This document shows positions 15,058 through 23,555 of a stretch of 25,371 nucleotides of DNA, piece by piece (position 1 is the stretch's first letter; every line of letters starts with the position of its first letter). Source of the DNA: CAINDZ01 sp041908585 (GTDB lineage: Bacteria > Krumholzibacteriota > Krumholzibacteriia > LZORAL124-64-63); the NCBI GenBank assembly GCA_041908585.1, contig JAYRFB010000130.1, positions 1 to 25,371 on the forward strand. Reading direction: 5' to 3'. A program made the position numbers and the translations under genes. The notes under the pieces were generated by a model, which saw nothing but the letters and a program-made list of their open reading frames with translations, was not told the origin of the DNA and ran no database searches.

Positions 15058-16242
15058 ATGCGAGCATTATTTCTATTGTTAGCATTGGTCTGCGCCGCAC
15101 CCGCAGCTGGTACCGTTCTGCGCGTAGAACGCGATGGCCACGGGGACTACTCGTCGATCCAAGTAGCGGTTGATGCGGCGGCCAGTGGCGATACAATTCT
15201 GATTGGGCCGGGACGCTACAATGAGGGTGCGATCTGGACGACGCCCGGCTGGACAGCGTTCGTGCGCGTTGTTGTAAGGCAACCAGAACTCACTTTGATC
15301 GGGGCGGGCCCGGAGTTGACGATAATCGGTCCCACAACAACCTGGGATCTCACCCAGGGATGGAATCGGGGAATTGACGCGGGAACGTATTGGGGCAATC
15401 GGCGCGTTTTTGTTTCGAACATTGGCTTTGAAAACATGGGATACGGAGTGACCTGTGCTGAAGCTCCTGATACCTCAGTCTTTACGAATTGCAGTTTTCG
15501 GGCCAATGCCAATTCGATGTTGTGCGCATTCGGGGGGTCCCTTGAGGTCCGCAATTGTAGCTTTGACCAAGTGCACCGCAATTATCAGCATATTGGAGCA
15601 TCCGGGCTGTCATCCGTATTGATCAGTGATTGCGACTTCAGCCTGGCAACGGTCAACAACTGGAGTCAGTACGGCGTTCATGTCCAGGGCGTACCTTCCG
15701 CAGTCGTAACGGACTGCAGGTTCGTTGGCGGATTTTCTGGCTTGGCACTCCTTGGCGTAGACGCCGCCACGGTTTCGAATTGCGTGTTTTCCAGGCAAAC
15801 GGCAGGCAGAGTCGATGTGTCGAATGGCATGATCATTGGCTACAGCACGGCGAATTTGACAGACTGCACGTTTGACTCTCAGGTGAATGCGGTGTGGGCC
15901 CTCGAGCGCCCCAACATCCGGATGGAACGAGTGAGCATCTTGGATGCCACAGTGGCCTCATTGAACTTCGACTCGATGAACTCATTGGTGGTGCACGAGA
16001 GCCTTCTTGCTCGGGGCGCACAGTACACCATCCTGCAGAACTACCCCTGCGACGAGAGAGCGAAGGCCGACGGACTACCCCATCTCGATCTGACGAACAA
16101 CGACTGGGGAACGTCGAGCGCCGACAGCATCGCCTCGTGGATCCACACCTGTGATTACATCGTGGACTTTGTCCCGTTCATCGGGCAGCCGGTGGCCGTT
16201 GAGAACAAGTTGTGGGGAGATCTTAAGGCGCTCTTTCGATGA
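15058..16242 (+). CDS. Secreted right-handed parallel beta-helix protein
   Basis: A 394-residue exported protein. The signal peptide MRALFLLLALVCAAPAAG begins at the ATG at 15058, which has GGAGGA 7 nt upstream; the earlier in-frame ATG at 14977 would bury that signal and is rejected. After it comes the classic opening of pectate-lyase-fold proteins (DGHGDYSSIQVAVDAAASGD, then TILIGPGRYNEG). Many short coils follow, such as NCSFRANANS, NCSFDQVHRN, DCDFSLATVN, DCRFVGGFSG, NCVFSRQTAG and DCTFDSQVNA: Asn/Asp-Cys-x-Phe turns about 23-26 residues apart. No lyase catalytic residues are recognised, so binding or structural roles are as likely as carbohydrate cleavage. The C-terminus VENKLWGDLKALFR is a compact basic-aromatic tail that may be a sorting signal (inference). 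Last gene of the low-GC operon, 87 nt after its neighbour. The 292 nt after it hold no gene. Confidence 0.82.
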   Translation: MRALFLLLALVCAAPAAGTVLRVERDGHGDYSSIQVAVDAAASGDTILIGPGRYNEGAIWTTPGWTAFVRVVVRQPELTLIGAGPELTIIGPTTTWDLTQGWNRGIDAGTYWGNRRVFVSNIGFENMGYGVTCAEAPDTSVFTNCSFRANANSMLCAFGGSLEVRNCSFDQVHRNYQHIGASGLSSVLISDCDFSLATVNNWSQYGVHVQGVPSAVVTDCRFVGGFSGLALLGVDAATVSNCVFSRQTAGRVDVSNGMIIGYSTANLTDCTFDSQVNAVWALERPNIRMERVSILDATVASLNFDSMNSLVVHESLLARGAQYTILQNYPCDERAKADGLPHLDLTNNDWGTSSADSIASWIHTCDYIVDFVPFIGQPVAVENKLWGDLKALFR

Positions 16243-16443
16243 TGATCGCCCGATGGTCCTCTCGCGCCTTCACGCTGCGCGCCCCGCTCGGGATGCCAAT
16301 CTCTTCCAGCCCAGGATTCGCGCGCACAGATCTTGACGGACGCCGTCCGCCCTGGCGGCGCGCGGGAGTCCCTGCAGGTGTGTCAGAGCGGTGTGCTTGC
16401 GATCGCGGCTGCACGTCGCCCGACTCAAGCGGCAGTACACCTC

Positions 16444-17199
16444 CTCGGCGGCACAACTCACCTTGTGCAATGGTCCCGCGCACGCTGATGCCGGCGCGCC
16501 GCGTCAGCCGTCCCAGCCAAGGGAAGTCCCGTCCGTGCGACCGCAGCTCCTGCCGCTCCCACTGACCGCATCACCGCTCGAGGCGGTCGCCGCCGAGCTG
16601 TGCCGCGTCGTGCCCGGCGCCCCGGCGGGTGACTTCACGGCCGCCCTGGTCCTGCTGCCCTCGTCCCGCGCCTGCCGCACGCTGGGCCAGCTCCTGTTCG
16701 AGCGCTCGGGCCAGCCCGCGGTGCTGCTGCCGCGCATCCTGACGCCCGCCCAGCTGGCGGCCGAAGCGCTCACCGCGCTCGGCCTGCTGCCGCCAGCACC
16801 GCCGCCGGCGACCGCCAACCGCGCCTTGATCCTCTCGCACGAACTGGCGGCGCGGGGCTGGCTGCAGGGCCCGCCCGAGACGGCGCCCGGCCTGGCGCAG
16901 GAGCTCGTGCGCGCGTACGACGAGATCCGTCGCCAGCGCTTGGCCGACCTGCTGCTGGGACCGGCGCCAGTCGAGGCGGCCCTGGCGCGCATGGCGGTAC
17001 GCGAGGCCGAGGCCGAGTCGACGGCCGCCGAGCTGCGCAGCCTGCGCGAGGCGTGGCGCCTCTACCGTGACATCGTGCCGCACGACGAGGTCGACACGCT
17101 GGTGAAGCTGGCTGCGCGCCTGGAGACACCCACCGCCGGCAACACGCCCGCGCCGGTCATGTGGCTCGCGCCCGCGCCCGCCTTGGCGGTGGCCGCCGG
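16444..17199 (+). repeat. Right copy of the ~760-bp direct repeat (inside intact addB)
   Basis: Partner of 9529-10292. It comprises the putative promoter area (TCGGCG, 18 nt, AATGGT; the left copy has TCGACG, 18 nt, TATCGT), the ribosome site and about 222 codons of addB. Confidence 0.9.
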
Positions 17200-19792
17200 C
17201 TTCACGCGCCTGGACCCGGTGACCGCGGCGCCGATGCGCGCGGTGCTGGCCGCGGCCACGGCGTCGATCGTCGTCGTGCCCGCCGGCGACGATCCGCTCA
17301 CCAGGCGCCTGCTCGCGACCTGGGATCCGCGGGACGAGCGCGGCGGTCCGCTGGGCCCGGCGCGTCGCGCCGCGCTGCTGCTGGGGGCGGACCCCGCGGC
17401 CTGGGCGAGTGCCGGCGCCGACGACGCGCCTGCGCCAGCCGACACGGCGATGCCGGCCCTGCGCGAGCGGCTCGCCGCGCTGGCTGCCGAGTTGCCGCCG
17501 CTGCCGGCGCCGGGCCCGGACGCCGCGCTGCGGTGCCTGGCCTGCGGCACCGCCGAGCACGAGGCCGCCGTGATCGCCGACCTGGTGGTCCGGCGCCTGC
17601 AGGAACCGGACGGCGCGACCGCGCGCATCGCCGTGGCGGTGCCGGACCGCCGGCTGGCCGCGCGCGTCGCGGCGCGCCTGCGCGACGCGGGGCTCGATGT
17701 CGATAACACGCACGGCGAGCCGCTGTCGGCGCAGCCGGCCGGGCTGCTGCTGCGCTTCGCGCTGCGCGCCGCGCTGACGGGGCTGCGCGGCGAGGCGGTG
17801 CTCGAGCTGCTGGCGCATCCGTACGTCGCGCTGCCGGCGCCCGGCGGCAACCACGGCCTGTGGACGTTGCGCCTGGAACGCCTGCTGCGCTCGGACGCCG
17901 CGTTCCAGGGCGGGCAGGGCTCGCTGCTGCTGCGTGCGCGCGAGCATGACGAGGCGGCGTGCGCCGTCCTGCGCCGCGCCACCGACGGCATGGAGTCGTT
18001 CGTGGCGGAGATCGGCAACGCGCTCGAGCCGTTGCTGGCTCTCGGGCGTCGCGGCCCGCAGCCTTGGGGCGCGCACCTGGCGGCGCTGCGCCGGTGCTGG
18101 GAACTGCTCGCGCCCGACCGGCCGCTCGACGCGTCGTCGGACCGCGCCGACGTGATCGCCGCCGCGCGCCTGCTCGATTCCCTCGCCGCGGACGCCGCGC
18201 TGCTGCCCGCGGTGGCGCCCGCCACGTTCGCCGCCGACCTCGGTCGCGCGCTTGCGGCCGCGTTGGCGCCGCCGCACCGCGACCAGGGGCTCGGCCTGCT
18301 GGTGACCGGTCACCTCGAGGCGAGGCTCGAGCGCCACGACCTGCTGGTGGTCGGCGGGCTGGCCGACGGCGCGCTGCCCCGGCGTCCGGCGCGACCCGCC
18401 TTCCTCGGCCGTCGCGCGCGCGAGGCCCTCGGCCTGCCGTCGCGACAGGACAGCCTCGACGCCGATGCCGAGCTGTTCCTGCGCCTGTTGCACGGCGCGC
18501 CCCGTGTCGCGCTCACCTGGCCCGGCGAGGACGACCGCGGACCGGTGCTGCCCTCGCCGCTGGTCGACCGCCTGCTGCTGGTGCACGGGCTGTCGCCGGG
18601 CGACGCGTCGCTGCTCGCGGGCGAGGCCGCGGCGTGGCGGCCGCTGGCGAGGGCGACCGGCCCCGGAGTTGTCGATCCCGTGGCTGTCGATCCCGTGGCC
18701 ATCCAGCGCGCCTTCCTGGCCGAGCCGCAGCCGGCACCGCTGCTGGCCGAGGCGCGGCCGGTCAACCGCCTGAGCTGGTCGGTGCTGCGTCTGTGGCGCG
18801 AGTGCCCGTACCGCTTCCTGCTCGAGCGCCGCTTCGCGCTGCGCCGAGACGAGGACGTGCAGCGCGAGTTCGGCCGCCGCGAGTACGGCTCGCGGGCGCA
18901 CGAGGCGCTGGCGCTCTTCCTGCGGCCCGGCGGCGCGGGTCACGCGGCGCTGGTCGCGGGCGATGAGCGTTCCGCGCTGGACGCCTTCGAGCAGGCCGCC
19001 GCCACCGCCTTCGCGGCCGACGCCGCGCACCAGCCGGATCGCGTGCTCTGGCGCGAGGCCTTCCTCGCCCTGGCCGAGCCGGTGGTCGCGCACGAGCTCG
19101 GGCGCTTCGCGACCTGGCGCCCGGCCGGTTTCGAGGTGCCGTTCGAGCTGCCATTGTCCGCGCTGCTCGGGTGGCTGCGCGCGGAGCTGGCGAGCGCCGG
19201 CGATGAAGCGGCGGCGGCGCTGCTCGCGGCGCTGCCCGACGAACTCCCCTCCGCGGCGGCGGACCTCCTGCTGGACGGGAAGATCGACCGCATTGACCTC
19301 GGCGTGGCCGATCCGGCGCGGGTGGCCGTGCTCGACTTCAAGACCGGCGACCTGCACGCGCGCAAGGATGTGGAGAGCGGCGAGGAGCTCCAGGTCCTGC
19401 TCTACGCGGCGGCCGTCGCCGCCGGGGCGGTGGCGATCCCGGAGGCCGGTGGCCCCAGGCCGACGGGCCGCGGCATCGTCGAGGGCGCCTACTACGCGCT
19501 GGGCGGCAGGTCCGGCGTCGGCCCGCGCGTCGACCTGCCGGGGCTGGACGGCGAGGGCCGGCCGCTGCTGCTCGAGGGCGCCGCGCGCCTGGTGCGGCTC
19601 GCCTGCGAGGCGGCGACGCCCGACGGCCCGTTCCCGCTGATCCCGCGCGCGCAGGGCGGCGAGCGCCTGTCGCGGCTGCCCTGCGACACCTGCGACTGGC
19701 GCGGCGCCTGCCGCCTCGAGGAAGCCGACCTGCCGGCGCCGGTGCGACGCCGCGTCGAGACTCTGGTCAACCAGCGGGAGGACGCGTGGTGA
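16535..19792 (+). CDS. addB: AddB-type double-strand-break repair nuclease subunit
   Basis: A 1,085-residue protein encoded directly upstream of addA, with which it would form the AddAB helicase-nuclease that resects DNA ends for RecA loading. The N-terminal part (ALVLLPSSRACRTLGQLLFE) resembles the alphaproteobacterial AddB type, which lacks a functional Walker A. The C-terminus carries a PD-(D/E)XK nuclease: LLDGKIDRIDLG (~912-924) and VAVLDFKTGDL (~930-940), then ELQVLLYAAAVA. Iron-sulfur cysteines are Cys757 (LWRECPYRF) and C1050-x2-C1053-x5-C1059 (CDTCDWRGAC), the usual one-plus-three arrangement. The GTG at 16535 follows AAGGGAAG by 8 nt and is supported by its counterpart in the duplicated fragment. 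An earlier in-frame ATG at 16391 lies in non-conserved DNA. A tandem 15-bp duplication (about 18669-18698) gives VDPVAVDPVA. Confidence 0.88.
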   Translation: MRPQLLPLPLTASPLEAVAAELCRVVPGAPAGDFTAALVLLPSSRACRTLGQLLFERSGQPAVLLPRILTPAQLAAEALTALGLLPPAPPPATANRALILSHELAARGWLQGPPETAPGLAQELVRAYDEIRRQRLADLLLGPAPVEAALARMAVREAEAESTAAELRSLREAWRLYRDIVPHDEVDTLVKLAARLETPTAGNTPAPVMWLAPAPALAVAAGFTRLDPVTAAPMRAVLAAATASIVVVPAGDDPLTRRLLATWDPRDERGGPLGPARRAALLLGADPAAWASAGADDAPAPADTAMPALRERLAALAAELPPLPAPGPDAALRCLACGTAEHEAAVIADLVVRRLQEPDGATARIAVAVPDRRLAARVAARLRDAGLDVDNTHGEPLSAQPAGLLLRFALRAALTGLRGEAVLELLAHPYVALPAPGGNHGLWTLRLERLLRSDAAFQGGQGSLLLRAREHDEAACAVLRRATDGMESFVAEIGNALEPLLALGRRGPQPWGAHLAALRRCWELLAPDRPLDASSDRADVIAAARLLDSLAADAALLPAVAPATFAADLGRALAAALAPPHRDQGLGLLVTGHLEARLERHDLLVVGGLADGALPRRPARPAFLGRRAREALGLPSRQDSLDADAELFLRLLHGAPRVALTWPGEDDRGPVLPSPLVDRLLLVHGLSPGDASLLAGEAAAWRPLARATGPGVVDPVAVDPVAIQRAFLAEPQPAPLLAEARPVNRLSWSVLRLWRECPYRFLLERRFALRRDEDVQREFGRREYGSRAHEALALFLRPGGAGHAALVAGDERSALDAFEQAAATAFAADAAHQPDRVLWREAFLALAEPVVAHELGRFATWRPAGFEVPFELPLSALLGWLRAELASAGDEAAAALLAALPDELPSAAADLLLDGKIDRIDLGVADPARVAVLDFKTGDLHARKDVESGEELQVLLYAAAVAAGAVAIPEAGGPRPTGRGIVEGAYYALGGRSGVGPRVDLPGLDGEGRPLLLEGAARLVRLACEAATPDGPFPLIPRAQGGERLSRLPCDTCDWRGACRLEEADLPAPVRRRVETLVNQREDAW

Positions 19793-22700
19793 ACCCCGTG
19801 GATCCCGCCGCCCTGGCGCGCCAGGTCCAGCTCGACGCCTCCACGCCGACGCATTCGGTCGTGCTCGGCGCCTCGGCCGGCTCGGGCAAGACGACGGCGC
19901 TGGTCAACCGCTTCCTGCGCCTGTGCCTGGAGGACACGCCGGCGCGCGCGGCCGCCGGCACGCTGCTGGCCGTCACGTTCACGCGCAAGGCCGCGGTCGA
20001 GATCCAGGAGCGCCTGCTGCGCGAGGCGCGCGCGCTGGCCCTGGCCGGGCCCGACGAGCGCGCGCGGCGGCTGGGGGAGCTGTTCGGCCCGCGCGAAGGG
20101 CGCGCACCCGGCGAGCGCGAGATCGCCGCCGCCGGCGCGCTCTACGAGCAGCTGCTGGCCGATACCGCGGCGCTGCAGGTCGGGACGATCCACTCGTTCT
20201 GCCAGGTCGTGCTCGGGCGCTTCGCGCGCGAGGCGGGGCTGGACCCCACGTTCGGCGTGCTCGAGGAACCGCAGGACCTGCACGACGAGGCCTGCGACCG
20301 GCTGGTCGCCGACATCGCGCGCGATCCGGACCTCGCGGCGGCCGCCCGGCGGCTGGGCGCGCGTCCGGACGGGCTGCGCCGGCTGCTGCAGCCGTGCCTC
20401 GACCACGCGATGCGCCTGGAGCGGTGGCTCGGCGCGGGCATCGACGCCGGCGCCGACGCCGCGGAACGGCGCCCGCGTCCACGCACCGGCGAGCTGGGCC
20501 GCCTGGCGACCGACCTGCGCCGCGCCCTGCTGCCCGCCCTGGCCGACGACGACGGCGACGCCAGGGGCCGGCTCGGCGCGCTGCTGGCGGGGGCGCTCGC
20601 GCGGTTCGCCGCCGATCTGGTTCCCGCCGCGCAGGCGCGCTTCGACGACTTTCCCGGCAAGTCGGCCGAGACGCTCGCGGAGCTGGCCGCCGGCGCGCAG
20701 GCCCTCGTCGACGCCCACGGTGCGGGCGCCAAAGAAGCCGATGTCGACGCGCTCGCCGCCGGCGCCCACGCGCTCCTGCTGACGCAGGCGGGAAAGGTGC
20801 GCTCGTTCACCAGGAGCCGCGTCCCGGAGTTCAAGCCGGCCTTCAACGCGCTGGTCGCCGGCCAGGCGCTGCCGGTCCTGTCCGTGCTGCTGGACCTCGG
20901 TCGCCTCGAGCTGCTCGAGGACAACGTCGCCCTGCTGCGCCTGGGGCTGCGCCTGCTGGACATCCTCGACGAGCTGAAGCGGCGAGACCGCGTCGTCGAC
21001 TTCCAGGACCTGGAGGACCTGGCCAGCGCGCTGCTGGCGGATCCTGCGCTGGCGGGCGAGCTGCAGTACCGGCTCGACGACGCGATCCAGCACATCCTGG
21101 TCGACGAGTTCCAGGACACGAACCTCAACCAGTGGGAGCTGCTGCGTCCGTTCGTCGAGGAGTTCCGCGCCGGCGGCGGCGAGCGCCCGCGCACGGTCTT
21201 CCTGGTCGGCGACGTCAAGCAGTCGATCTACGGCTTCCGCGGCGCGTGGCCGCAGCTGTTCGCCGACATCGCCGCGGAGATGGCGGGCTACGACTGCCGC
21301 GTGCTCGAGCTGCCGACGAACTTCCGCAGCCTGCGCGCGGTGGTCGAGGGCGTCGGCGACCTCTTTAACGCGACGCCGCCGGCCGGCCGGCTCGAGCCGG
21401 GCCAGGCGGCGGGCGTGCGGCAGGACTGGGCGCGCGCGGACCGGGACGGCGAGTTCGTCGTGCACGCCCCGTTCCCCGATCCCGACGACCCGGAGAAGCC
21501 GGGCGGCGGCGGCGGCGAGGCGCAGGCGGCGCGGGCCGCGGCGGCGCTCGTGCGCCGTTTGCACGACCAGGGCCGGGAGGTCTTCGACCCGGCGTCGCGC
21601 GCCTGGCGTCCACTGGAATGGCGCGACGTCCTGGTGCTGGCCCGCACGCGCACGGCCTTCGCGCTCTACGAGCGGGCGTTCCGCGATGCGGCCATCCCGT
21701 TCACCCCGCCCGGACGCGGCATGCTGGCGGCCAGCCGCGAGGTGCAGGACGTCCTGGCGCTCCTGCGCTGGCTGGCCTGGCCGGACGACGACGCGGCGCT
21801 GGCCACGGTCCTGCGCTCGCCCATCGTGCGCCTGGACGAGGCGGCATTCCAGGCGCTGCTGTCCGCGCGCGGCGTGGGCGATCGCCGCGAGGACGGCCGC
21901 TGGCGCGAACCGCGCCGCCCGCTCTGGCAGGCCCTGCGCGAATCGTCCGACGCGAGGGCCGCCGCCGCGGCCGCGCTCCTGGCCGGCTGGCGGCGCAAGC
22001 TCGACTTCGAGAGCTGCCACGACCTGCTGCGTCGCCTCGCCCGCGAGGGCGACCTGCCCGCGCGCTACCAGGTGGCGCTGGGCGAGCAGGCGCGGTTCAA
22101 CCTAGAGCGGCTGTTCGACCTCGCGCTCGGCGGCGACGTGCCGGGCACGCCGACCGCGCGCCGCCTTGCCGAGGCGATCGCGCGCGCCGCCGCGCGGGGC
22201 AACCGGGAGGAGGCTCCGCTGCCCGGCGGCGGCGAGGGGCGCGTGCGCTTCCTGACGGTACACGGCGCCAAGGGCCTCGAGGCGCCGGTGGTGCTGCTGG
22301 TGGACGCCGACCGCGGGCCGGGACGGGCCCGCGCGCAGGTCCTCCTGGGCGACGAGCGCCGGCGGCCGGCTCTGCTCCTGCGCACGAACGCGGCGCAGCG
22401 GGGGGGCTTCGAGCTGCCCGAGGGCGTGGAGGCCCTGCCGGACCCGCTGGCCGAGGCCGTGCGCCGCGCGCAGGCGCGCGAGGACGCCGAGCGCGCGCAC
22501 CTGCTCTACGTGGCGCTGACGCGCGCTCGCGATCGCCTGCACGTCCTGGGTGGCGACCGCTCGCGCGCCGGCGGCGACGATCCCGACAGCCCGCTGCGCT
22601 CGCTGCTCGCCTCCGCGGCCTTCGCCCGCTCGCAGGCCGTTGCCGAGGGGCGCATGCCGCCCGTGGCGGCGCCGCCGCCGGAGGACGACGACCTGCACGC

Positions 22701-23427
22701 CGTCGCGGCCGCCGGAGCCCCGGCCGCGGCGCGCGAACCGCACGCGCCGCCGCCGCCGCCCGCGCGCTGGACGCCGCCCGTGCGCCGACCGCGGTTCACG
22801 CTGGTGCGGCCCTCGGCGGCGGCCGACGACGCGCGCGAGGATCGCGGGGATCACGAGGTTCCCGGTGTCCATCAGGAGTCCGCGGCCGCCGGCCAGGACC
22901 GCGAGGAGCGTCCCGCCCGGGCGGCGTCGGCGCTGCCGGAGGGCATCTCCCCGGCGGCCCACGGCGACCTGGTGCATCGCCTGCTGCAGGCCGCCTGCAA
23001 CGGCGGCGCGATGCCCGCGGGCAGGAGTCCCGCGCATGACGAGGCGGCCTCGGTGTTCAGCGATCCGGGTCTGTCCTGGGTGTTCCGCGTGCCCGCCGGG
23101 GCGGTGGCCGCCAGCGAGGTGCCGGTGGTGGCGCAACGCGCAGGGGTGGCGACCGGTGCGGGAGGGGCGCCGCCCGTGCAGCGCATCGTCGGCGTGATCG
23201 ACCGCCTGGTCGTGCGTCCGGATGGCGTCGACATCATCGACTACAAGACCAACCGCGGCGCGGCCGACCCGGCGCAGCGCGCGTGGCTGGCCGCGCACTA
23301 CCGGCCGCAGTTGCAGGCCTACCGCGAGGTGCTGTCGCAGCTGCACCCGGGTCGCACGGTGCGCACGTGGCTGCTGTTCACCGACCCGTCGGTGGCGGCG
23401 TGCGACAGGCTGCTCGAGGTGCCTTGA
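19789..23427 (+). CDS. addA: AddA-type UvrD-family helicase/nuclease subunit
   Basis: A 1,212-residue superfamily 1A helicase with a C-terminal nuclease, the partner of the upstream AddB. Motifs in order: Walker A GASAGSGKT (27-35), Ia VTFTRKAAVEI, QVGTIHSFCQV, Walker B LVDEFQDTN (437-445), GDVKQSIYGFRGAW (~474), ELPTNFRS, VHGAKGLE (~824) and LYVALTRARDR (~906). The nuclease domain near the end has GVIDRLVV, IIDYKTN (~1149) and QLQAYREVL, matching PD-(D/E)XK with its following Gln/Tyr motif. GTG at 19789 is chosen over GTG at 19786: it overlaps the addB stop by 4 nt (GTGA) and sits 7 nt from GGGAGG, implying translational coupling. An Ala/Pro-rich insertion at ~955-1050 separates helicase and nuclease. 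Length and motifs are normal for AddA, and the gene is expected to be functional. Confidence 0.93.
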   Translation: MNPVDPAALARQVQLDASTPTHSVVLGASAGSGKTTALVNRFLRLCLEDTPARAAAGTLLAVTFTRKAAVEIQERLLREARALALAGPDERARRLGELFGPREGRAPGEREIAAAGALYEQLLADTAALQVGTIHSFCQVVLGRFAREAGLDPTFGVLEEPQDLHDEACDRLVADIARDPDLAAAARRLGARPDGLRRLLQPCLDHAMRLERWLGAGIDAGADAAERRPRPRTGELGRLATDLRRALLPALADDDGDARGRLGALLAGALARFAADLVPAAQARFDDFPGKSAETLAELAAGAQALVDAHGAGAKEADVDALAAGAHALLLTQAGKVRSFTRSRVPEFKPAFNALVAGQALPVLSVLLDLGRLELLEDNVALLRLGLRLLDILDELKRRDRVVDFQDLEDLASALLADPALAGELQYRLDDAIQHILVDEFQDTNLNQWELLRPFVEEFRAGGGERPRTVFLVGDVKQSIYGFRGAWPQLFADIAAEMAGYDCRVLELPTNFRSLRAVVEGVGDLFNATPPAGRLEPGQAAGVRQDWARADRDGEFVVHAPFPDPDDPEKPGGGGGEAQAARAAAALVRRLHDQGREVFDPASRAWRPLEWRDVLVLARTRTAFALYERAFRDAAIPFTPPGRGMLAASREVQDVLALLRWLAWPDDDAALATVLRSPIVRLDEAAFQALLSARGVGDRREDGRWREPRRPLWQALRESSDARAAAAAALLAGWRRKLDFESCHDLLRRLAREGDLPARYQVALGEQARFNLERLFDLALGGDVPGTPTARRLAEAIARAAARGNREEAPLPGGGEGRVRFLTVHGAKGLEAPVVLLVDADRGPGRARAQVLLGDERRRPALLLRTNAAQRGGFELPEGVEALPDPLAEAVRRAQAREDAERAHLLYVALTRARDRLHVLGGDRSRAGGDDPDSPLRSLLASAAFARSQAVAEGRMPPVAAPPPEDDDLHAVAAAGAPAAAREPHAPPPPPARWTPPVRRPRFTLVRPSAAADDAREDRGDHEVPGVHQESAAAGQDREERPARAASALPEGISPAAHGDLVHRLLQAACNGGAMPAGRSPAHDEAASVFSDPGLSWVFRVPAGAVAASEVPVVAQRAGVATGAGGAPPVQRIVGVIDRLVVRPDGVDIIDYKTNRGAADPAQRAWLAAHYRPQLQAYREVLSQLHPGRTVRTWLLFTDPSVAACDRLLEVP

Positions 23428-23464
23428 GGCGCCACCGGCTCGCAATACCCGAATCCAGGGACGC

Positions 23465-23504
23465 GAAAAAACCGGGGACCCCGTGCCGTGCAGGGGCCCC
23501 CGGT
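23465..23504 (-). terminator. Intrinsic terminator of the double-PDZ gene
   Basis: On the minus strand, ACCGGGGGCCCC (23504-23493) pairs with GGGGTCCCCGGT (23482-23471) with one mismatch across a 10-nt loop, and the hairpin is followed by TTTTTTCGC. It is a textbook intrinsic terminator, placed about 50 nt after the stop of the PDZ gene, and its stem may also stop addA transcripts coming from the other side. Confidence 0.8.
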
Positions 23505-23555
23505 CGCCATTCCGCCTCGCCTCCTGCTACGCGGGCCGGCGGTTCACGCTACTGG

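Noticed and set aside
16225..16270. AAGGCGC / GCGCCTT hairpin after the beta-helix gene as terminator
   Set aside because: Seven-base stem with a 32-nt loop, half inside the coding sequence and no T-tract; too weak.
16571..22020. Two long minus-strand frames (928 and 842 codons)
   Set aside because: They are shadows of addB and addA; their translations are low-complexity Arg/Gln/Ala/Gly and contain no domain.
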